Assembly: GCF_004564235.1 (NCBI RefSeq)
Contig: NZ_SOMN01000011.1
Location: 1 to 64,000 of the forward strand
DNA from: Cohnella luojiensis
Lineage (GTDB): Bacteria > Bacillota > Bacilli > Paenibacillales > Paenibacillaceae
DNA: 64,000 bases
Direction of reading: 5' to 3'
A program made the position numbers and the translations under genes. The notes under the pieces were generated by a model that ran no database searches, was not told the origin of the DNA, and saw only the letters and a program-made list of their open reading frames with translations. Shown here in pieces: positions 1 to 8,651 of this stretch. The number at the start of each line of letters is the position of its first letter. The first letter of the stretch is position 1.

Positions 1-30
1 GCGGAATTTGTAGGCTTTATGATGCAGCAT
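1..30 (-). CDS. tnpB: TnpB-type (IS605 OrfB) transposase, N-terminal start only
   Basis: The minus strand has an ATG at 30-28 preceded by AAAGGAGA (rc of 42-49). Reading outward gives MLHHKAYKFR, which matches the usual opening of TnpB/OrfB proteins of the IS200/IS605 family (known as RNA-guided nucleases of these elements). Only ten residues are inside the window, so the family call rests on this short motif plus the hairpin end at 168-209. The rest of the gene and any guide RNA lie outside the window. Confidence 0.55.
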   Translation of the reverse strand, partial: MLHHKAYKFR

Positions 31-167
31 GACGAACACGGTCTCCTTTCGTTTTGGCATATACATCTATTTTAGCACACATGTTCGCATTGAAGTGTTG
101 TTTTTGTTTGTATCCGTTTCCTAAACATATGCGATAGTTAACATGGCAAAAGCCACGCCCTATCCGA

Positions 168-209
168 AGTTTTCTAACTCACGACTGAAGTCACGAGTTT
201 GCGAAAACT
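168..209. repeat. Palindromic end of the IS200/IS605-type element
   Basis: Outer arms AGTTTTC (168-174) and GAAAACT (203-209) enclose an imperfect hairpin with GACT/AGTC at its core (178-197). A palindromic end just upstream of tnpB is the known architecture of IS200/IS605 elements. The exact element boundary, somewhere near 210-260, cannot be fixed from one end. Confidence 0.45.
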
Positions 210-265
210 GATCATCAATCTATCCCGCAACCTCCCCTCCCGCTAAATCACATAATTACTCTTGA

Positions 266-458
266 ATTCATGTTATTGTTTTCCGAATCGTGTTTGCCTT
301 GTCCGTTCCGGTCATCGTTCCGCTTACGATCTGGTTTTTCCTGGCTAACTGGAACGCTTGGAACGTCGTGCTGGCAGGCGCCGATACCAACCTTTATCCG
401 TTTCTTCATCACGCAAAAGTACTTGGTTGAAGGCATCAAAATGAGCGGCATTAAATAG
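266..458 (+). pseudogene. Broken C-terminal remnant of a MalG/LplC-type sugar ABC permease
   Basis: One frame (266-~404) reads FRIVFALSVPVIVPLTIWFF then LANWNAWNVVLAGADTNLYP, the segment after the EAA loop of carbohydrate ABC permeases. A second frame (~399-458) continues with FFITQKYLVEGIKMSGIK and a stop, the typical permease C-terminus. The two parts are out of frame and the residues between them are missing, so this is a decayed fragment. It has no start codon or ribosome site and borders the IS end at 168-209, which may have removed the rest. Confidence 0.7.
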
Positions 459-491
459 TGAATTGCTATAATTGCTATCCTCAACAAACGT

Positions 492-539
492 AAAAAAACC
501 GCTCCGTTCCCCGAGCTTTCCGGGAATGGAGCGGTTTTT
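492..539. terminator. Strong bidirectional intrinsic terminator
   Basis: A long stem (AAAACCGCTCCGTTCCC paired with its complement at 522-538) has an A-run on the left and a T-run on the right. It can end transcription from the permease remnant and from sodA. Confidence 0.85.
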
Positions 540-654
540 CTTGGACAATCAGAAAGTATAAGTTTTCGAGCTACTTATACTCATCTGATTGCTCCGATAT
601 AAACGTATACGCCGACAAAGTACGGCGAAAGCCGTTTATACTTGGAACCGGTTT

Positions 655-1266
655 TTATTTCGAAGCGTTGTAGATCGCGCCGACTGCGTTCCAGTCGACG
701 ACGTTCCAGAAAGCAGCGATATAATCAGGGCGTTTGTTTTGGTATTTCAAGTAGTAAGCGTGCTCCCATACGTCTAGGCCAAGAAGGGGAGTTTCGCCTT
801 CCATGATCGGGCTGTCTTGGTTAGGCAAGCTGTATACTTTCAGTTTGCCGTCTTTCGTAAGAGCAAGCCAAGCCCAGCCGGAGCCAAAGCGAGTCGCGCC
901 CGCAGCAGCGAAAGTTTCTTTGAACTTGTCGAATCCGCCAAGCTCGCTGTCGATCGCCGCCGCCAATGCGCCGGACGGTTGTCCGCCGCCGCTTGGACTG
1001 ATCGTTTTCCAGAACAGAGAGTGGTTTGCATGTCCGCCGCCGTTGTTGCGAACGGCAGTACGGATGCTTTCCGGAACAGCGTTCAGGTCGGCGATCAGGT
1101 TTTCCACGCTTTTGCTTTCCAACTCGGGAGCGGATTTCAAAGCGTTGTTCAGGTTAGTCACGTAAGCGTTGTGGTGACGACCGTGATGGATTTCCATCGT
1201 TGCGGTATCGATGTTCGGTTCCAATGCGTCTGTTGCGTACGGTAGTGCCGGCAATTCGTGTGCCAT
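655..1266 (-). CDS. sodA: Superoxide dismutase (Mn/Fe), SodA
   Basis: 203 aa, the normal length for a cytosolic Fe/Mn superoxide dismutase, which converts superoxide to peroxide and oxygen. It begins [20 protein letters not shown]. Metal-site segments are visible: the His-rich [11 protein letters not shown], the second His in NHSLFWKT, and Asp/His in [19 protein letters not shown] site about 10 nt before the ATG fixes the start. It is a single gene, with the terminator at 492-539 downstream. A second, longer SOD gene lies at 8652-9887. Confidence 0.97.
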   Translation of the reverse strand: MAHELPALPYATDALEPNIDTATMEIHHGRHHNAYVTNLNNALKSAPELESKSVENLIADLNAVPESIRTAVRNNGGGHANHSLFWKTISPSGGGQPSGALAAAIDSELGGFDKFKETFAAAGATRFGSGWAWLALTKDGKLKVYSLPNQDSPIMEGETPLLGLDVWEHAYYLKYQNKRPDYIAAFWNVVDWNAVGAIYNASK

Positions 1267-1661
1267 GGGTGAAAACCTCCTAATATTGATGTTCTATATG
1301 TAGCTTTTTGTTGCTCACGTTTATTATTATCCCTTATCTGTAAGAGTAAATCAACATAGATGTATAAAAAGTCAAAAGTCGGGTACTTACGACATTGTTC
1401 AAACATCGACAACTTCTTTATCGTTTCCAATTTAGGTTCAATTAACTCCCGAATTGATTCGAAAATCGCTAATTAATCTCGTTAACTCTAACTAATCCCC
1501 AGCAATCGCCTATTTTAAAGCGTTTTCATCCTTTTTTCTAGCGTTTATACGAAAATATTTATATTTTTTTTAGAAAAGAACTAGAATTTTCGCTAAATTG
1601 TCGTAGAATTAAGAGACTGTTATCTGGATGTAAAACTTTATGCCCGGGGGAATTCTACAGC
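1267..1661. other. Divergent intergenic region between sodA and the GNAT gene
   Basis: AT-rich and without a credible ORF. On the minus strand TTTACT and ATAATA elements, rc of about 1321-1352, could be a sodA promoter. The short reading frame at 1158-1430 is a shadow that runs into sodA in another frame. No other element was recognised. Confidence 0.4.
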
Positions 1662-2084
1662 ATGCAGATTCGTTCTTTCCAATTGTCAGACTACAGGTCG
1701 GTTGCAGAGCTTCTGGAAGAAGTATTGTCGGAAGAATGCTGCGAAGAGACGATGGGTGCTTTTGCCCGTCAATTGTCTTGGGACAGCGAGTTGGTGCTTG
1801 TTGCGGAAATAGCGGGCAACATCGCGGGGGTTCTAATTGGAACGATAGATCAGCAAAAGGGTTATGTTTACCGCGTAGCCGTCCGGAAGGAATTCAGGCG
1901 CCAAGGCGTCGGACGAGCGCTCGTGTCCCACATGAACAATCGGTTTCGTCAGCGCAACGTGCTGAAGGTGCTTATTGCAGGGGACAAGCATAATGAACTT
2001 TTGCGGCCATTTTACGATTCGCTCGGTTTAAAGCCTGTCGATTTCGTTCGGTTAACGCAGCCGCTCTCGATCGTAGCTGGTTAA
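1662..2084 (+). CDS. GNAT-family N-acetyltransferase
   Basis: 140 aa, a compact single-domain GNAT enzyme (acetyl-CoA-dependent acyl transfer, substrate unknown). The acetyl-CoA pyrophosphate loop is seen as VRKEFRRQGVGRALV (Q/R-x-x-G-x-G/A pattern), preceded by the beta-4 strand GYVYRVAV. The C-terminal FYDSLGLKP is the usual GNAT end motif. The ATG lies about 10 nt after a GGGGGAA stretch. It is followed by a terminator at 2109-2156 and probably transcribed alone. Confidence 0.9.
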   Translation: MQIRSFQLSDYRSVAELLEEVLSEECCEETMGAFARQLSWDSELVLVAEIAGNIAGVLIGTIDQQKGYVYRVAVRKEFRRQGVGRALVSHMNNRFRQRNVLKVLIAGDKHNELLRPFYDSLGLKPVDFVRLTQPLSIVAG

Positions 2085-2108
2085 TTCGATAGCGGACTGC
2101 TCTTTTTG

Positions 2109-2156
2109 GAAGCATATCTTTTGCGCCATTGCTTTTGGCGGAGAGATATGCTTTTC
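2109..2156 (+). terminator. Intrinsic terminator after the GNAT gene
   Basis: GAAGCATATCT (2109-2119) pairs with AGATATGCTT (2144-2153), with an inner GCGCC/GGCG stem, followed by TTCTT. It lies just upstream of the next gene's ribosome site. Confidence 0.75.
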
Positions 2157-2182
2157 TTATAATATCGGGAGGGCATGCCATC

Positions 2183-2743
2183 ATGAGCAGAGCGGATGGT
2201 CCATATCGGAAGTACGTCATCAAAAGCTTTAAACATGATGGTTCATTGCACCGGGTATGGCTTGAAAACTGGCGAGTGCCGGATGACCTTCTTCATCCTC
2301 GGCATGCCGCGCAGGCGGTTTGGGTCGTATTGAACGATCACACGACGATCGTGGAAGCCGACGGCAAAGAATGGGTCAGCAGAGTTCCCGCCGTGTCCTT
2401 CTTCATGCCGGAGCGATGGTATAATGTCGTTGCTCTTATTGAAGACAAGGGAATCCGGTATTATTGCAACTTGGCATCGCCTCCCTATCGTTACGGGAAC
2501 GTCCTCACTTATATCGATTACGACTTGGACGTCGTGGTTATGCCCGGCGGAGCCGTGCATGAGCTTGATCGGGACGAATTTCTGCTTCATAAAGAGGAAT
2601 ACCGCTATGGAGAGGCCGTCGAGAATCAAGTCGAATCGGGACTGCAAGAGCTTCTGGATAAGATAACAAATAAGGACTTCCCCTTCGGCGATGCCGAGGT
2701 TTATCATTATTACGAACAGTGGAAAAAAACAGCCGAACGCTGA
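2183..2743 (+). CDS. DUF402 nucleoside tri-/diphosphate phosphatase (Ntdp family)
   Basis: 186 aa from the ATG at 2183. An upstream ATG in frame at 2129 has no ribosome site, whereas GGGAGGG stands just before 2183. Family features are the central YYCNLASPPYRYG and YIDYDLDVVV strands and the acidic LDRDEFLLH, as in the DUF402 proteins of Bacillus and Staphylococcus that hydrolyse nucleoside tri- and diphosphates. The C-terminal half is helical and acidic. It sits 18 bp before lepB on the same strand, so the two are probably cotranscribed. Confidence 0.85.
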   Translation: MSRADGPYRKYVIKSFKHDGSLHRVWLENWRVPDDLLHPRHAAQAVWVVLNDHTTIVEADGKEWVSRVPAVSFFMPERWYNVVALIEDKGIRYYCNLASPPYRYGNVLTYIDYDLDVVVMPGGAVHELDRDEFLLHKEEYRYGEAVENQVESGLQELLDKITNKDFPFGDAEVYHYYEQWKKTAER

Positions 2744-2761
2744 AGGAGAGAGCGAATCGCC

Positions 2762-3361
2762 ATGAGACAACAAGCGGAGCAGACGGCTTCCGGCAGAAGA
2801 AGGAATTCGTCCCCGGCGCCGAAGCCAGGTATGAGCGGATGGCGCAAGGAACTGTGGGATTGGTCTAAAGCGCTTATCGTGGCCGTAATCATCGTGCTGC
2901 TGCTTAGGGCTTTCGTTTTTCAGCTTTCCACTGTAAAGAAGATATCGATGGAACCGACGCTGCACGAGAACGAATGGTTGTTCATAAACAAGATCGTGAT
3001 GGAGTTCGGAAGCTTGGAACGAGGAGACGTCGTAATCCTTAAGGATCCGAGCAAGGGTCCCGACCGCAAGGAATATCTCGTGAAGCGGATCGTAGGAATG
3101 CCCGGAGACAAGCTGGAGATCCGAAAAGGCGAGCTATACATCAACGGAGAATTAAAAGTAGAGTCCTATACGGACGTGAAAATAGAAGACGGTGACTTCG
3201 GTCCGACGACGGTAAGCCCCGGGCATTATTTCGTATTGGGGGATAACCGCCATCAAAGCGCGAGCAAAGACAGCCGCGCGTTCAAAGAAGTGCCCGAGGA
3301 TAGGATTAAAGGCAGGGCGGACATGATCATCTGGCCGATCAGCCGTTGGACTAAGCTGTGA
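2762..3361 (+). CDS. lepB: Signal peptidase I
   Basis: 199 aa type I signal peptidase of the Gram-positive SipS/SipT size class, which removes signal peptides at the outer face of the membrane. One membrane helix lies near residues 37-53. The catalytic Ser62 is in ISMEPTL and the catalytic Lys108 in LVKRIVGMPGD; box E appears as LGDNRHQSASKDSR. The ATG follows GAAGGAGAG. The N-terminal 30 residues are polar and basic (cytosolic tail). The next gene starts inside the stop codon. Confidence 0.97.
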   Translation: MRQQAEQTASGRRRNSSPAPKPGMSGWRKELWDWSKALIVAVIIVLLLRAFVFQLSTVKKISMEPTLHENEWLFINKIVMEFGSLERGDVVILKDPSKGPDRKEYLVKRIVGMPGDKLEIRKGELYINGELKVESYTDVKIEDGDFGPTTVSPGHYFVLGDNRHQSASKDSRAFKEVPEDRIKGRADMIIWPISRWTKL

Positions 3362-4512
3362 ATAGCCTAACCATGCGGAAGGATACCGCTTTCTGGAAGC
3401 AGTTGAAGGAAGAGATGATCGCCGCGGCGCCGGAACTTGGAATCGATAAGCTTAGAGTAACGACGGCGGATCCTTTCCTGGAACTGAAGGAACAGCTCGT
3501 TCGCCATCGCGAGCTCGGGCATGAATCAGGGTTCGAAGAGCCCGACTTGGATTTACGGACGGAACCGGCCTTGATAATGCCGGAAGCGCGTTCGATTATC
3601 GCGATTGCCGTCGCTTATCCTTCCAAGATGAAGGGAGCACCCGTATCGGAGCCAGGCAAGCGCCGGGGAATCCTGTCGAGATCGGCTTGGGGCGAGGATT
3701 ATCATCAGGCGTTGCGCCGACGGTTAACGAAGCTTGCCGAGTGGATCATGGAGCGGGTACCGGAAGCGAAGCTGATGTCGATGGTCGACACGGGCGCGCT
3801 GTCCGATCGGGCCGTCGCGGAGCGTGCCGGTATTGGGTGGAGCGGGAAGAATTGCTCCACTCTGACGCCGGAATGGGGTTCATGGGTGTATTTAGGAGAG
3901 ATGATCACGAATCTGCCGCTGCCGCCGGATCAGGCGTTGCTGGATGGTTGCGGGGATTGCACGCTTTGCATCGATGCTTGTCCAACCGGCGCGCTGGTCG
4001 GTCCCGGCCAACTAAACGCTCAAAAGTGCATCTCTTTCGTAACCCAAACCAAGGGAATCGTGGAAGATGAGATGATGGCGAAGATTGGCAACCGCTTATA
4101 CGGTTGCGATACTTGTCAAATCGTCTGTCCCGTTAATCGGAAGATCGATACGAGGCATCATACGGAGCTGCTTCCCGATCCGGAGGTTGCCAAACCGCTG
4201 CTCAGACCATTGCTAACGATGGGGAACCGCGAATTTCGCGAGAAATTCGGTTCGAGTTCCGCGGCGTGGCGCGGTCGGAAGCCAATTCAGCGCAATGCGC
4301 TCATCGCGCTCGGCAACTTCCGCGATGCGGAGTCCGTGCCGGATGTGGCGGCAGTGCTGCGCAACGATCCCCGCCCCGTACTTCGGGCAACGGCTGCTTG
4401 GGCGCTCGGGAGAATAGGTTCTCCGGAAGCGGTCGAACATTTGCGCGACGCGCAATCAAGCGAGAAGGATGACGAAGTTTTATCGTCCATAGCAAGGGCG
4501 TTATCCCTTTAG
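3358..4512 (+). CDS. queG: Epoxyqueuosine reductase
   Basis: 384 aa cobalamin- and Fe-S-dependent enzyme that makes queuosine from epoxyqueuosine in tRNA. Two [4Fe-4S] clusters are visible as CGDCTLCIDACPTGAL and YGCDTCQIVCPVNR. The C-terminal ~90 residues form a HEAT-like repeat (NALIALGNFRD, RATAAWALGRIG), normal for this family. The GTG start overlaps the lepB stop by 4 bp; an ATG 15 nt later is the alternative. The overlap suggests translational coupling. Confidence 0.95.
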   Translation: MNSLTMRKDTAFWKQLKEEMIAAAPELGIDKLRVTTADPFLELKEQLVRHRELGHESGFEEPDLDLRTEPALIMPEARSIIAIAVAYPSKMKGAPVSEPGKRRGILSRSAWGEDYHQALRRRLTKLAEWIMERVPEAKLMSMVDTGALSDRAVAERAGIGWSGKNCSTLTPEWGSWVYLGEMITNLPLPPDQALLDGCGDCTLCIDACPTGALVGPGQLNAQKCISFVTQTKGIVEDEMMAKIGNRLYGCDTCQIVCPVNRKIDTRHHTELLPDPEVAKPLLRPLLTMGNREFREKFGSSSAAWRGRKPIQRNALIALGNFRDAESVPDVAAVLRNDPRPVLRATAAWALGRIGSPEAVEHLRDAQSSEKDDEVLSSIARALSL

Positions 4513-4645
4513 GAGGCTTAACTGATTATTTCCGAGGAAATGAGACGATTTCAACCTTCGCGCATTCACTTTTGCGTCTTTTTTGCCGAAATATAGTTCT
4601 AGGCATCCAAGATATAACTCTGCGAAAAAGTAGGAGAGATACAAG

Positions 4646-5668
4646 ATGAAATTAGTCGATATCGAGACGGTCGAACCGGGGCAAATATTAGGAAAAACGA
4701 TCTTCTCCTCTAACGGGACGGTTCTGCTATCCACGGGAGTTCAATTGACCGTGTATATGATCAGCACCTTGAAGCGGATCGGCGTTACGACGATCTATAT
4801 CGATAATCCGATGTACCGCGATATTTCACATGATGAAATGCTTTCTGAAGATACGAAAAGAGCGGTCATCCACCAGATGTCGGAGATGTTCGGATCTCTG
4901 CGGTCCGGTAAATCTTTTAGCTCGAAGGCCATCGGACAAACCATCGACGATCTGCTGGATGACGTGTTGAAGAACCAGAACATCCTCATTCATCTTTCGG
5001 ATATCCGCACGGCCGACAACGCGATGTTCCTCCATGCGATGAACGTATGCATGATATCTTCGTTGCTTGGGCTGAACATGGGATTAAATATGATTCAGCT
5101 TAAAGAATTGGCAATCGGGGCCTTGCTTCATGATATTGGCAAGCTTGGCGCGCCGGAGGTGCAAGAAGGGCGCATGCACCATGCATGGCGCGGATTCGAT
5201 CTATTGAAGAACAAGCGTGAATATAGCTTGCTCATCGCGCACGTGGCCTTTCAGCATCACGAGACTATCAACGGAACAGGCGTACCGCGCGGATTGGCTG
5301 GGGAAGATATACACATCTATGCGAAAATAACCGCCGTTGCCAATGTGTACGACAATATGATTTACAACTCGGTCGATGGAATGCCGTTATTGCCGCATGA
5401 AGCCTGCGAAAGGTTGAATGCGATGTCGGGCACGCTGCTCGATCACGAAGTGCTCGTTCATTTCATGCGAATCGTATCGATCTATCCGAACGGGATTTCC
5501 GTTAAGTTGACCAATCGCCAGACCGGAGTAGTCGTAGGACAACATAGGGGGCTTCCCGGAAGGCCGATTATTAGGGTTATCGACAAGGAAGACGATGAGG
5601 CGGTAAGCTATCGCGAGATCGATTTGGCCCAGCATCCGACCATTTTCATAGAGTCCGTTTTATCGTAG
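4646..5668 (+). CDS. HD-GYP domain protein, possible c-di-GMP phosphodiesterase
   Basis: 340 aa with AGGAGAG 7 nt before the ATG. The N-terminal ~90 residues are a small beta domain (PGQILGKTIFSSNGTVLLS) common before HD-GYP. The HD motif is LLHDIGKLG, then HVAFQHHETINGTGVPRGL and KITAVANVYDNM. The canonical GYP is GVP here, with Asn for Asp before GTG. The family hydrolyses cyclic di-GMP; the altered motif leaves activity uncertain. No transmembrane segment is seen. A c-di-GMP riboswitch lies in the same window at 50072-50152, but no direct link is shown. Confidence 0.85.
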   Translation: MKLVDIETVEPGQILGKTIFSSNGTVLLSTGVQLTVYMISTLKRIGVTTIYIDNPMYRDISHDEMLSEDTKRAVIHQMSEMFGSLRSGKSFSSKAIGQTIDDLLDDVLKNQNILIHLSDIRTADNAMFLHAMNVCMISSLLGLNMGLNMIQLKELAIGALLHDIGKLGAPEVQEGRMHHAWRGFDLLKNKREYSLLIAHVAFQHHETINGTGVPRGLAGEDIHIYAKITAVANVYDNMIYNSVDGMPLLPHEACERLNAMSGTLLDHEVLVHFMRIVSIYPNGISVKLTNRQTGVVVGQHRGLPGRPIIRVIDKEDDEAVSYREIDLAQHPTIFIESVLS

Positions 5669-5739
5669 AGGAATCTTAGCCCGTTATCGGGTTTTACGTT
5701 TGCGCCCCGTAGTTCGACCATGCTATCATAGTACGACAG

Positions 5740-5776
5740 CCCTGCTCAGACGCATCGTGGCGTTAGCAGGGTTTTA
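5740..5776 (+). terminator. Intrinsic terminator between the HD-GYP gene and yneF
   Basis: CCCTGCT...CGC pairs with GCG...AGCAGGG (5740-5771), followed by TTTTATT. It separates the HD-GYP gene from the yneF-folE pair. Confidence 0.8.
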
Positions 5777-5805
5777 TTATGAGACATTGTGGAGGCGTTT
5801 TGATT

Positions 5806-6078
5806 ATGTGGTCCTATATCATTCCGATTCTGACGTTAATCGTCGGTTTAATCGTTGGTTTTATCGTCGGGGTGTACTACCTGCGCTCCCAAATGACGAA
5901 AATGCAGAACAATCCGGAAATGCTTCAGAAGATGGCTAAGCAAATGGGCTATAACATGAACAGCCAACAGCTGGCGAAAGCGCAGCAAATGATGAAAAAC
6001 CAAAACCAGGGCGGTGGAGCGGCCCCGAAGCAAGGCGCTAACCCGAACAACAGAAACAATCCTAAGTTTCGTAGATAG
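5806..6078 (+). CDS. YneF-family (UPF0154) small membrane protein
   Basis: 90 aa from ATG 5806, 10 nt after GGAGG. One N-terminal membrane helix (YIIPILTLIVGLIVGFIVG) is followed by a charged, Met/Gln-rich helix with the family signature NNPEMLQKMAKQMG and QLAKAQQMM. The tail is Gly/Asn/Pro-rich and longer than in Bacillus YneF. The family's function is unknown. It ends 20 bp before folE on the same strand. Confidence 0.85.
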   Translation: MWSYIIPILTLIVGLIVGFIVGVYYLRSQMTKMQNNPEMLQKMAKQMGYNMNSQQLAKAQQMMKNQNQGGGAAPKQGANPNNRNNPKFRR

Positions 6079-6098
6079 GGTAGAGGGGGATTATTACA

Positions 6099-6692
6099 GT
6101 GGCAGGAGCCAAAGATTACTCCAATTCGCAAGTCAGCAATAATCGCGAGCAGGTTGAGTTTCATGTTCGGGAAATATTGAAGCTCATCGGCGAGAATGTC
6201 GAGCGCGAAGGTCTGCTCGAGACGCCGGCTCGCGTCACGCGGATGTACGAAGAGATTTTCGCGGGTTATGCGGTTGATCCAAGGGACGTTCTCGGCGTGA
6301 CCTTCGACGAACGGCACGAAGAGCTTGTTATCGTCAAGGATATCGTCTATTACAGCCAATGCGAACACCATATGGCGCCGTTCTTCGGCATGGCGCATAT
6401 CGGATACATCCCAAGCGGCAAGATCGCGGGATTAAGCAAGCTTGCGCGTCTAGTCGAGGCGGTATCCAGGCGGTTGCAGGTACAGGAACGGATTACTTCG
6501 CAGATCGCGGATATCCTGGAGGAAGTCCTCCAACCGCACGGAGTCATGGTCGTCGTGGAAGGCGAGCATATGTGCATGTGCTCGCGCGGCGTTAAGAAAC
6601 CGGGAAGCAAGACGGTTACGTCCGCGGTCAGGGGACAATTCCGTCAAAGCGCCGCGCTTCGTTCGGAGTTTCTGGAGCTGCTTAAGCGGTAA
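6099..6692 (+). CDS. folE: GTP cyclohydrolase I
   Basis: 197 aa FolE, the first step of tetrahydrofolate synthesis (GTP to dihydroneopterin triphosphate). Zinc and active-site residues are visible in [13 protein letters not shown] and [19 protein letters not shown]. The start is GTG at 6099, after GAGGGGGA. The N-terminal 25 residues are variable, as usual. A terminator follows at 6718-6747. Confidence 0.97.
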   Translation: MAGAKDYSNSQVSNNREQVEFHVREILKLIGENVEREGLLETPARVTRMYEEIFAGYAVDPRDVLGVTFDERHEELVIVKDIVYYSQCEHHMAPFFGMAHIGYIPSGKIAGLSKLARLVEAVSRRLQVQERITSQIADILEEVLQPHGVMVVVEGEHMCMCSRGVKKPGSKTVTSAVRGQFRQSAALRSEFLELLKR

Positions 6693-6717
6693 AGGTAGAA
6701 AAAGAGTTCTTTACGTT

Positions 6718-6747
6718 AAACGCCTGCGTTCATTCGCGGGCGTTTTT
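6718..6747 (+). terminator. Intrinsic terminator after folE
   Basis: AACGCCTGCG pairs with CGCGGGCGTT (one wobble), followed by TTTT. Confidence 0.85.
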
Positions 6748-6862
6748 TGCAAAAGACCATACAAAGTAAGCTAAAATGGGCATGACAGTTGGAAGGGTCA
6801 GTGGATTATGATAGGGAGAGACGCTTAAATCATACAGGATCAATGGAGGAATCGGGAAACTT

Positions 6863-7936
6863 ATGAGTAACAAGAAAATTCGCATCGGCCTCATCGGTGC
6901 AGGCAATATCGGTAACGTACATCTACAGGAATTCGGCAAGCTGAAAGACGAATGCGAATTCGTTGCGGTAACGGATACTTTTCTTCCGCTAGCGGAGCAG
7001 AGAGCGCAACAATACGGCATTCCGGCCGTATCCCCGTCTCCGGAGGAGCTTATTCGCCGGGAAGACGTGGATGCCGTTATCGTCGCGGTACCGAATCAAG
7101 CTCACGCTCCGTTGACTATTCTCGCTCTCGAGCATGGAAAACATGTTCTGGTCGAGAAGCCGATGGGACTCAACTCCGAAGCAGCCAAAGAAATCGTTAG
7201 GGCTCAGAAGCGCACGGGCAAAACTGTCATGGTTGCGCATCAAATGCGTTGGGAGCCGCTTTCCCTGCAAGTGAAAGAACAAATCGATCGTGGAGAGCTC
7301 GGCAACATCTATACGGCTAAGACCGGTTGGTACCGCCGTAAGGGTATTCCGGGTTGGGGAACTTGGTTTACCCAGCACGGTCAATCCGGTGGAGGACCGC
7401 TTATCGATATCGGCGTTCATATGCTCGATCTTGCGTTCTTCCTGATGGGCGAGCCGAAGCCGGTATCCGTCTACGGTTCCACATACGCGGAGTTCGGTCC
7501 TCGGAAAAAAGGGATCGGATCTTGGGGCAAGCCCGATTGGAACGGAGTTTACGACGTGGAGGACCTTGCGACCGCGATCATCAAGATGGACAACGGGACA
7601 TCGCTAACGCTCGAAGTCAGTTGGGCGGTTCACATGGATACGGACAGTTCCCCATTCCTGCATCTGATGGGTTCGGACGGCGGCGCCGTGCTTCGCGGCA
7701 ACGAAGGGAAATTCTTGACCGAGCGCTTCGACCAGACGGTTGACGTTCCATTGACATCGCCAACTGAAGATGAAGGCGCACGCGTTCGCTTAAGCCGTCA
7801 TTTCCTGGAATGCGTCCGCACGGGCAAGACGCCTTGGACTTCCGCGGAGACGGGCTTGCGCAGCAACTTGATCATCGACGCGATCTACGAATCTTCCCGT
7901 AACGGCGGCGAAGTGAAGCTCGATTGGAGCCTGTAA
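6863..7936 (+). CDS. Gfo/Idh/MocA-family oxidoreductase
   Basis: 357 aa NAD(P)-dependent sugar/inositol-type dehydrogenase of unknown substrate. The N-terminal Rossmann fold starts IRIGLIGAGNIGNVHL. The family EKP motif is VLVEKPMGLNSE, and the substrate-site Asp/His lie in GGGPLIDIGVHMLDLAFFL. GGAGG lies 14 nt before the ATG. It is monocistronic: a terminator precedes it at 6718-6747 and a hairpin follows at 7962. The real substrate cannot be read from the sequence. Confidence 0.93.
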   Translation: MSNKKIRIGLIGAGNIGNVHLQEFGKLKDECEFVAVTDTFLPLAEQRAQQYGIPAVSPSPEELIRREDVDAVIVAVPNQAHAPLTILALEHGKHVLVEKPMGLNSEAAKEIVRAQKRTGKTVMVAHQMRWEPLSLQVKEQIDRGELGNIYTAKTGWYRRKGIPGWGTWFTQHGQSGGGPLIDIGVHMLDLAFFLMGEPKPVSVYGSTYAEFGPRKKGIGSWGKPDWNGVYDVEDLATAIIKMDNGTSLTLEVSWAVHMDTDSSPFLHLMGSDGGAVLRGNEGKFLTERFDQTVDVPLTSPTEDEGARVRLSRHFLECVRTGKTPWTSAETGLRSNLIIDAIYESSRNGGEVKLDWSL

Positions 7937-7961
7937 GATAGAAATTGATTAGTGAGATTAA

Positions 7962-8012
7962 GGGGCTGTCTCAAAAGTGAAAACTTTTGAGCAGTTTCTT
8001 AATTTTTTTTTA
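7962..8012 (+). terminator. Intrinsic terminator after the oxidoreductase gene
   Basis: CTGTCTCAAAAGT pairs with ACTTTTGAGCAG (one bulge) across GAAA, followed by a long T-run near 8001-8011. Confidence 0.75.
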
Positions 8013-8164
8013 GATCGGGACGAACTTGGTGCCGGAATAGTTGCTACTACCATGAAGAATTCATCCGTAACACAAGGAGATAAGCCTGCATTTTTCGTTG
8101 TGTTCAAACATATAAATATAAAGTGCTTTTTTTACAAAATCCATAAGATTGCGGGTGATGTGAA

Positions 8165-8368
8165 ATGGCGGCGAAATTTTGTTCAAAATGTAATGAGAAA
8201 TTCGATGATGGTGTTCTATTTTGCAAATATTGTGGTCTTCCAACAACTCGATCTGAGGATGAAATACCCCAGGTTGAAAATAAAAAATCAAGGAAAGTTG
8301 TCCTATCCATTGCTATAGCAGCATTAGGCATTGTAATAATTGCGCTTTTTATGATAATTGAAATATAA
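8165..8368 (+). CDS. Small zinc-ribbon membrane protein
   Basis: 67 aa. The N-terminal zinc ribbon has two CxxC knuckles (FCSKCNEKF and FCKYCGLP). After a short polar linker comes one membrane helix (VVLSIAIAALGIVIIALFMI), so the ribbon probably lies in the cytosol. The gene is distinctly AT-rich compared with its neighbours, which suggests recent acquisition or low expression. Only a weak GGTGATG site precedes the ATG. Function unknown. Confidence 0.7.
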   Translation: MAAKFCSKCNEKFDDGVLFCKYCGLPTTRSEDEIPQVENKKSRKVVLSIAIAALGIVIIALFMIIEI

Positions 8369-8372
8369 GTGA

Positions 8373-8398
8373 GGGGGCAGCTTAGGCTGCTCCTTTTT
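8373..8398 (+). terminator. Intrinsic terminator after the zinc-ribbon gene
   Basis: GGGGCAGC pairs with GCTGCTCC around TTAG, followed by TTTTT. Confidence 0.75.
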
Positions 8399-8401
8399 CA
8401 A

Positions 8402-8520
8402 TTAACGGACAAGGAATCGTCGTGCCCGCTCGAGGTTGCTACCTTCAGAATCGTAGGCCTTGTAATATTCAGCTCGAGCATATGGCGTCCAGTAGCGAGA
8501 TACGTCGTATGAGAAGGCAT
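8402..8520 (-). pseudogene. Possible gene remnant (C-terminal fragment, unrecognised)
   Basis: On the minus strand the frame ending at 8402 reads DVSRYWTPYARAEYYKAYDS followed by LERARRFLVR and a stop. The composition looks like a genuine protein tail, but it has no start or ribosome site and the upstream part of the frame runs through the terminator at 8526-8577. The family is not recognised. Confidence 0.25.
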
Positions 8521-8525
8521 GCAGT

Positions 8526-8577
8526 GAAAAAGGCTGTCGCTCAAGTGAAATTTCTACTTGTGAGACAGCCTCTTTTT
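8526..8577. terminator. Bidirectional intrinsic terminator
   Basis: GGCTGTC...TCAAGT pairs with ACTTGTGAGACAGCC, with an A-run on the left and TCTTTTT on the right. It serves the convergent zinc-ribbon and SOD-fusion genes. Confidence 0.8.
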
Positions 8578-8651
8578 GATTATTTAATTGCCCAAGCAAC
8601 TTAAATAAGTTTTTTGCTTGCCCGAAGGCCAAAATAGTGCCTTGAATACCC

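Noticed and set aside
7962-8573. Zinc-ribbon gene as a small transposon with GGCTGTCTC-type inverted ends
   Set aside because: Each end is a complete hairpin with its own T-run, so two independent terminators explain the similarity; no target duplication is seen.
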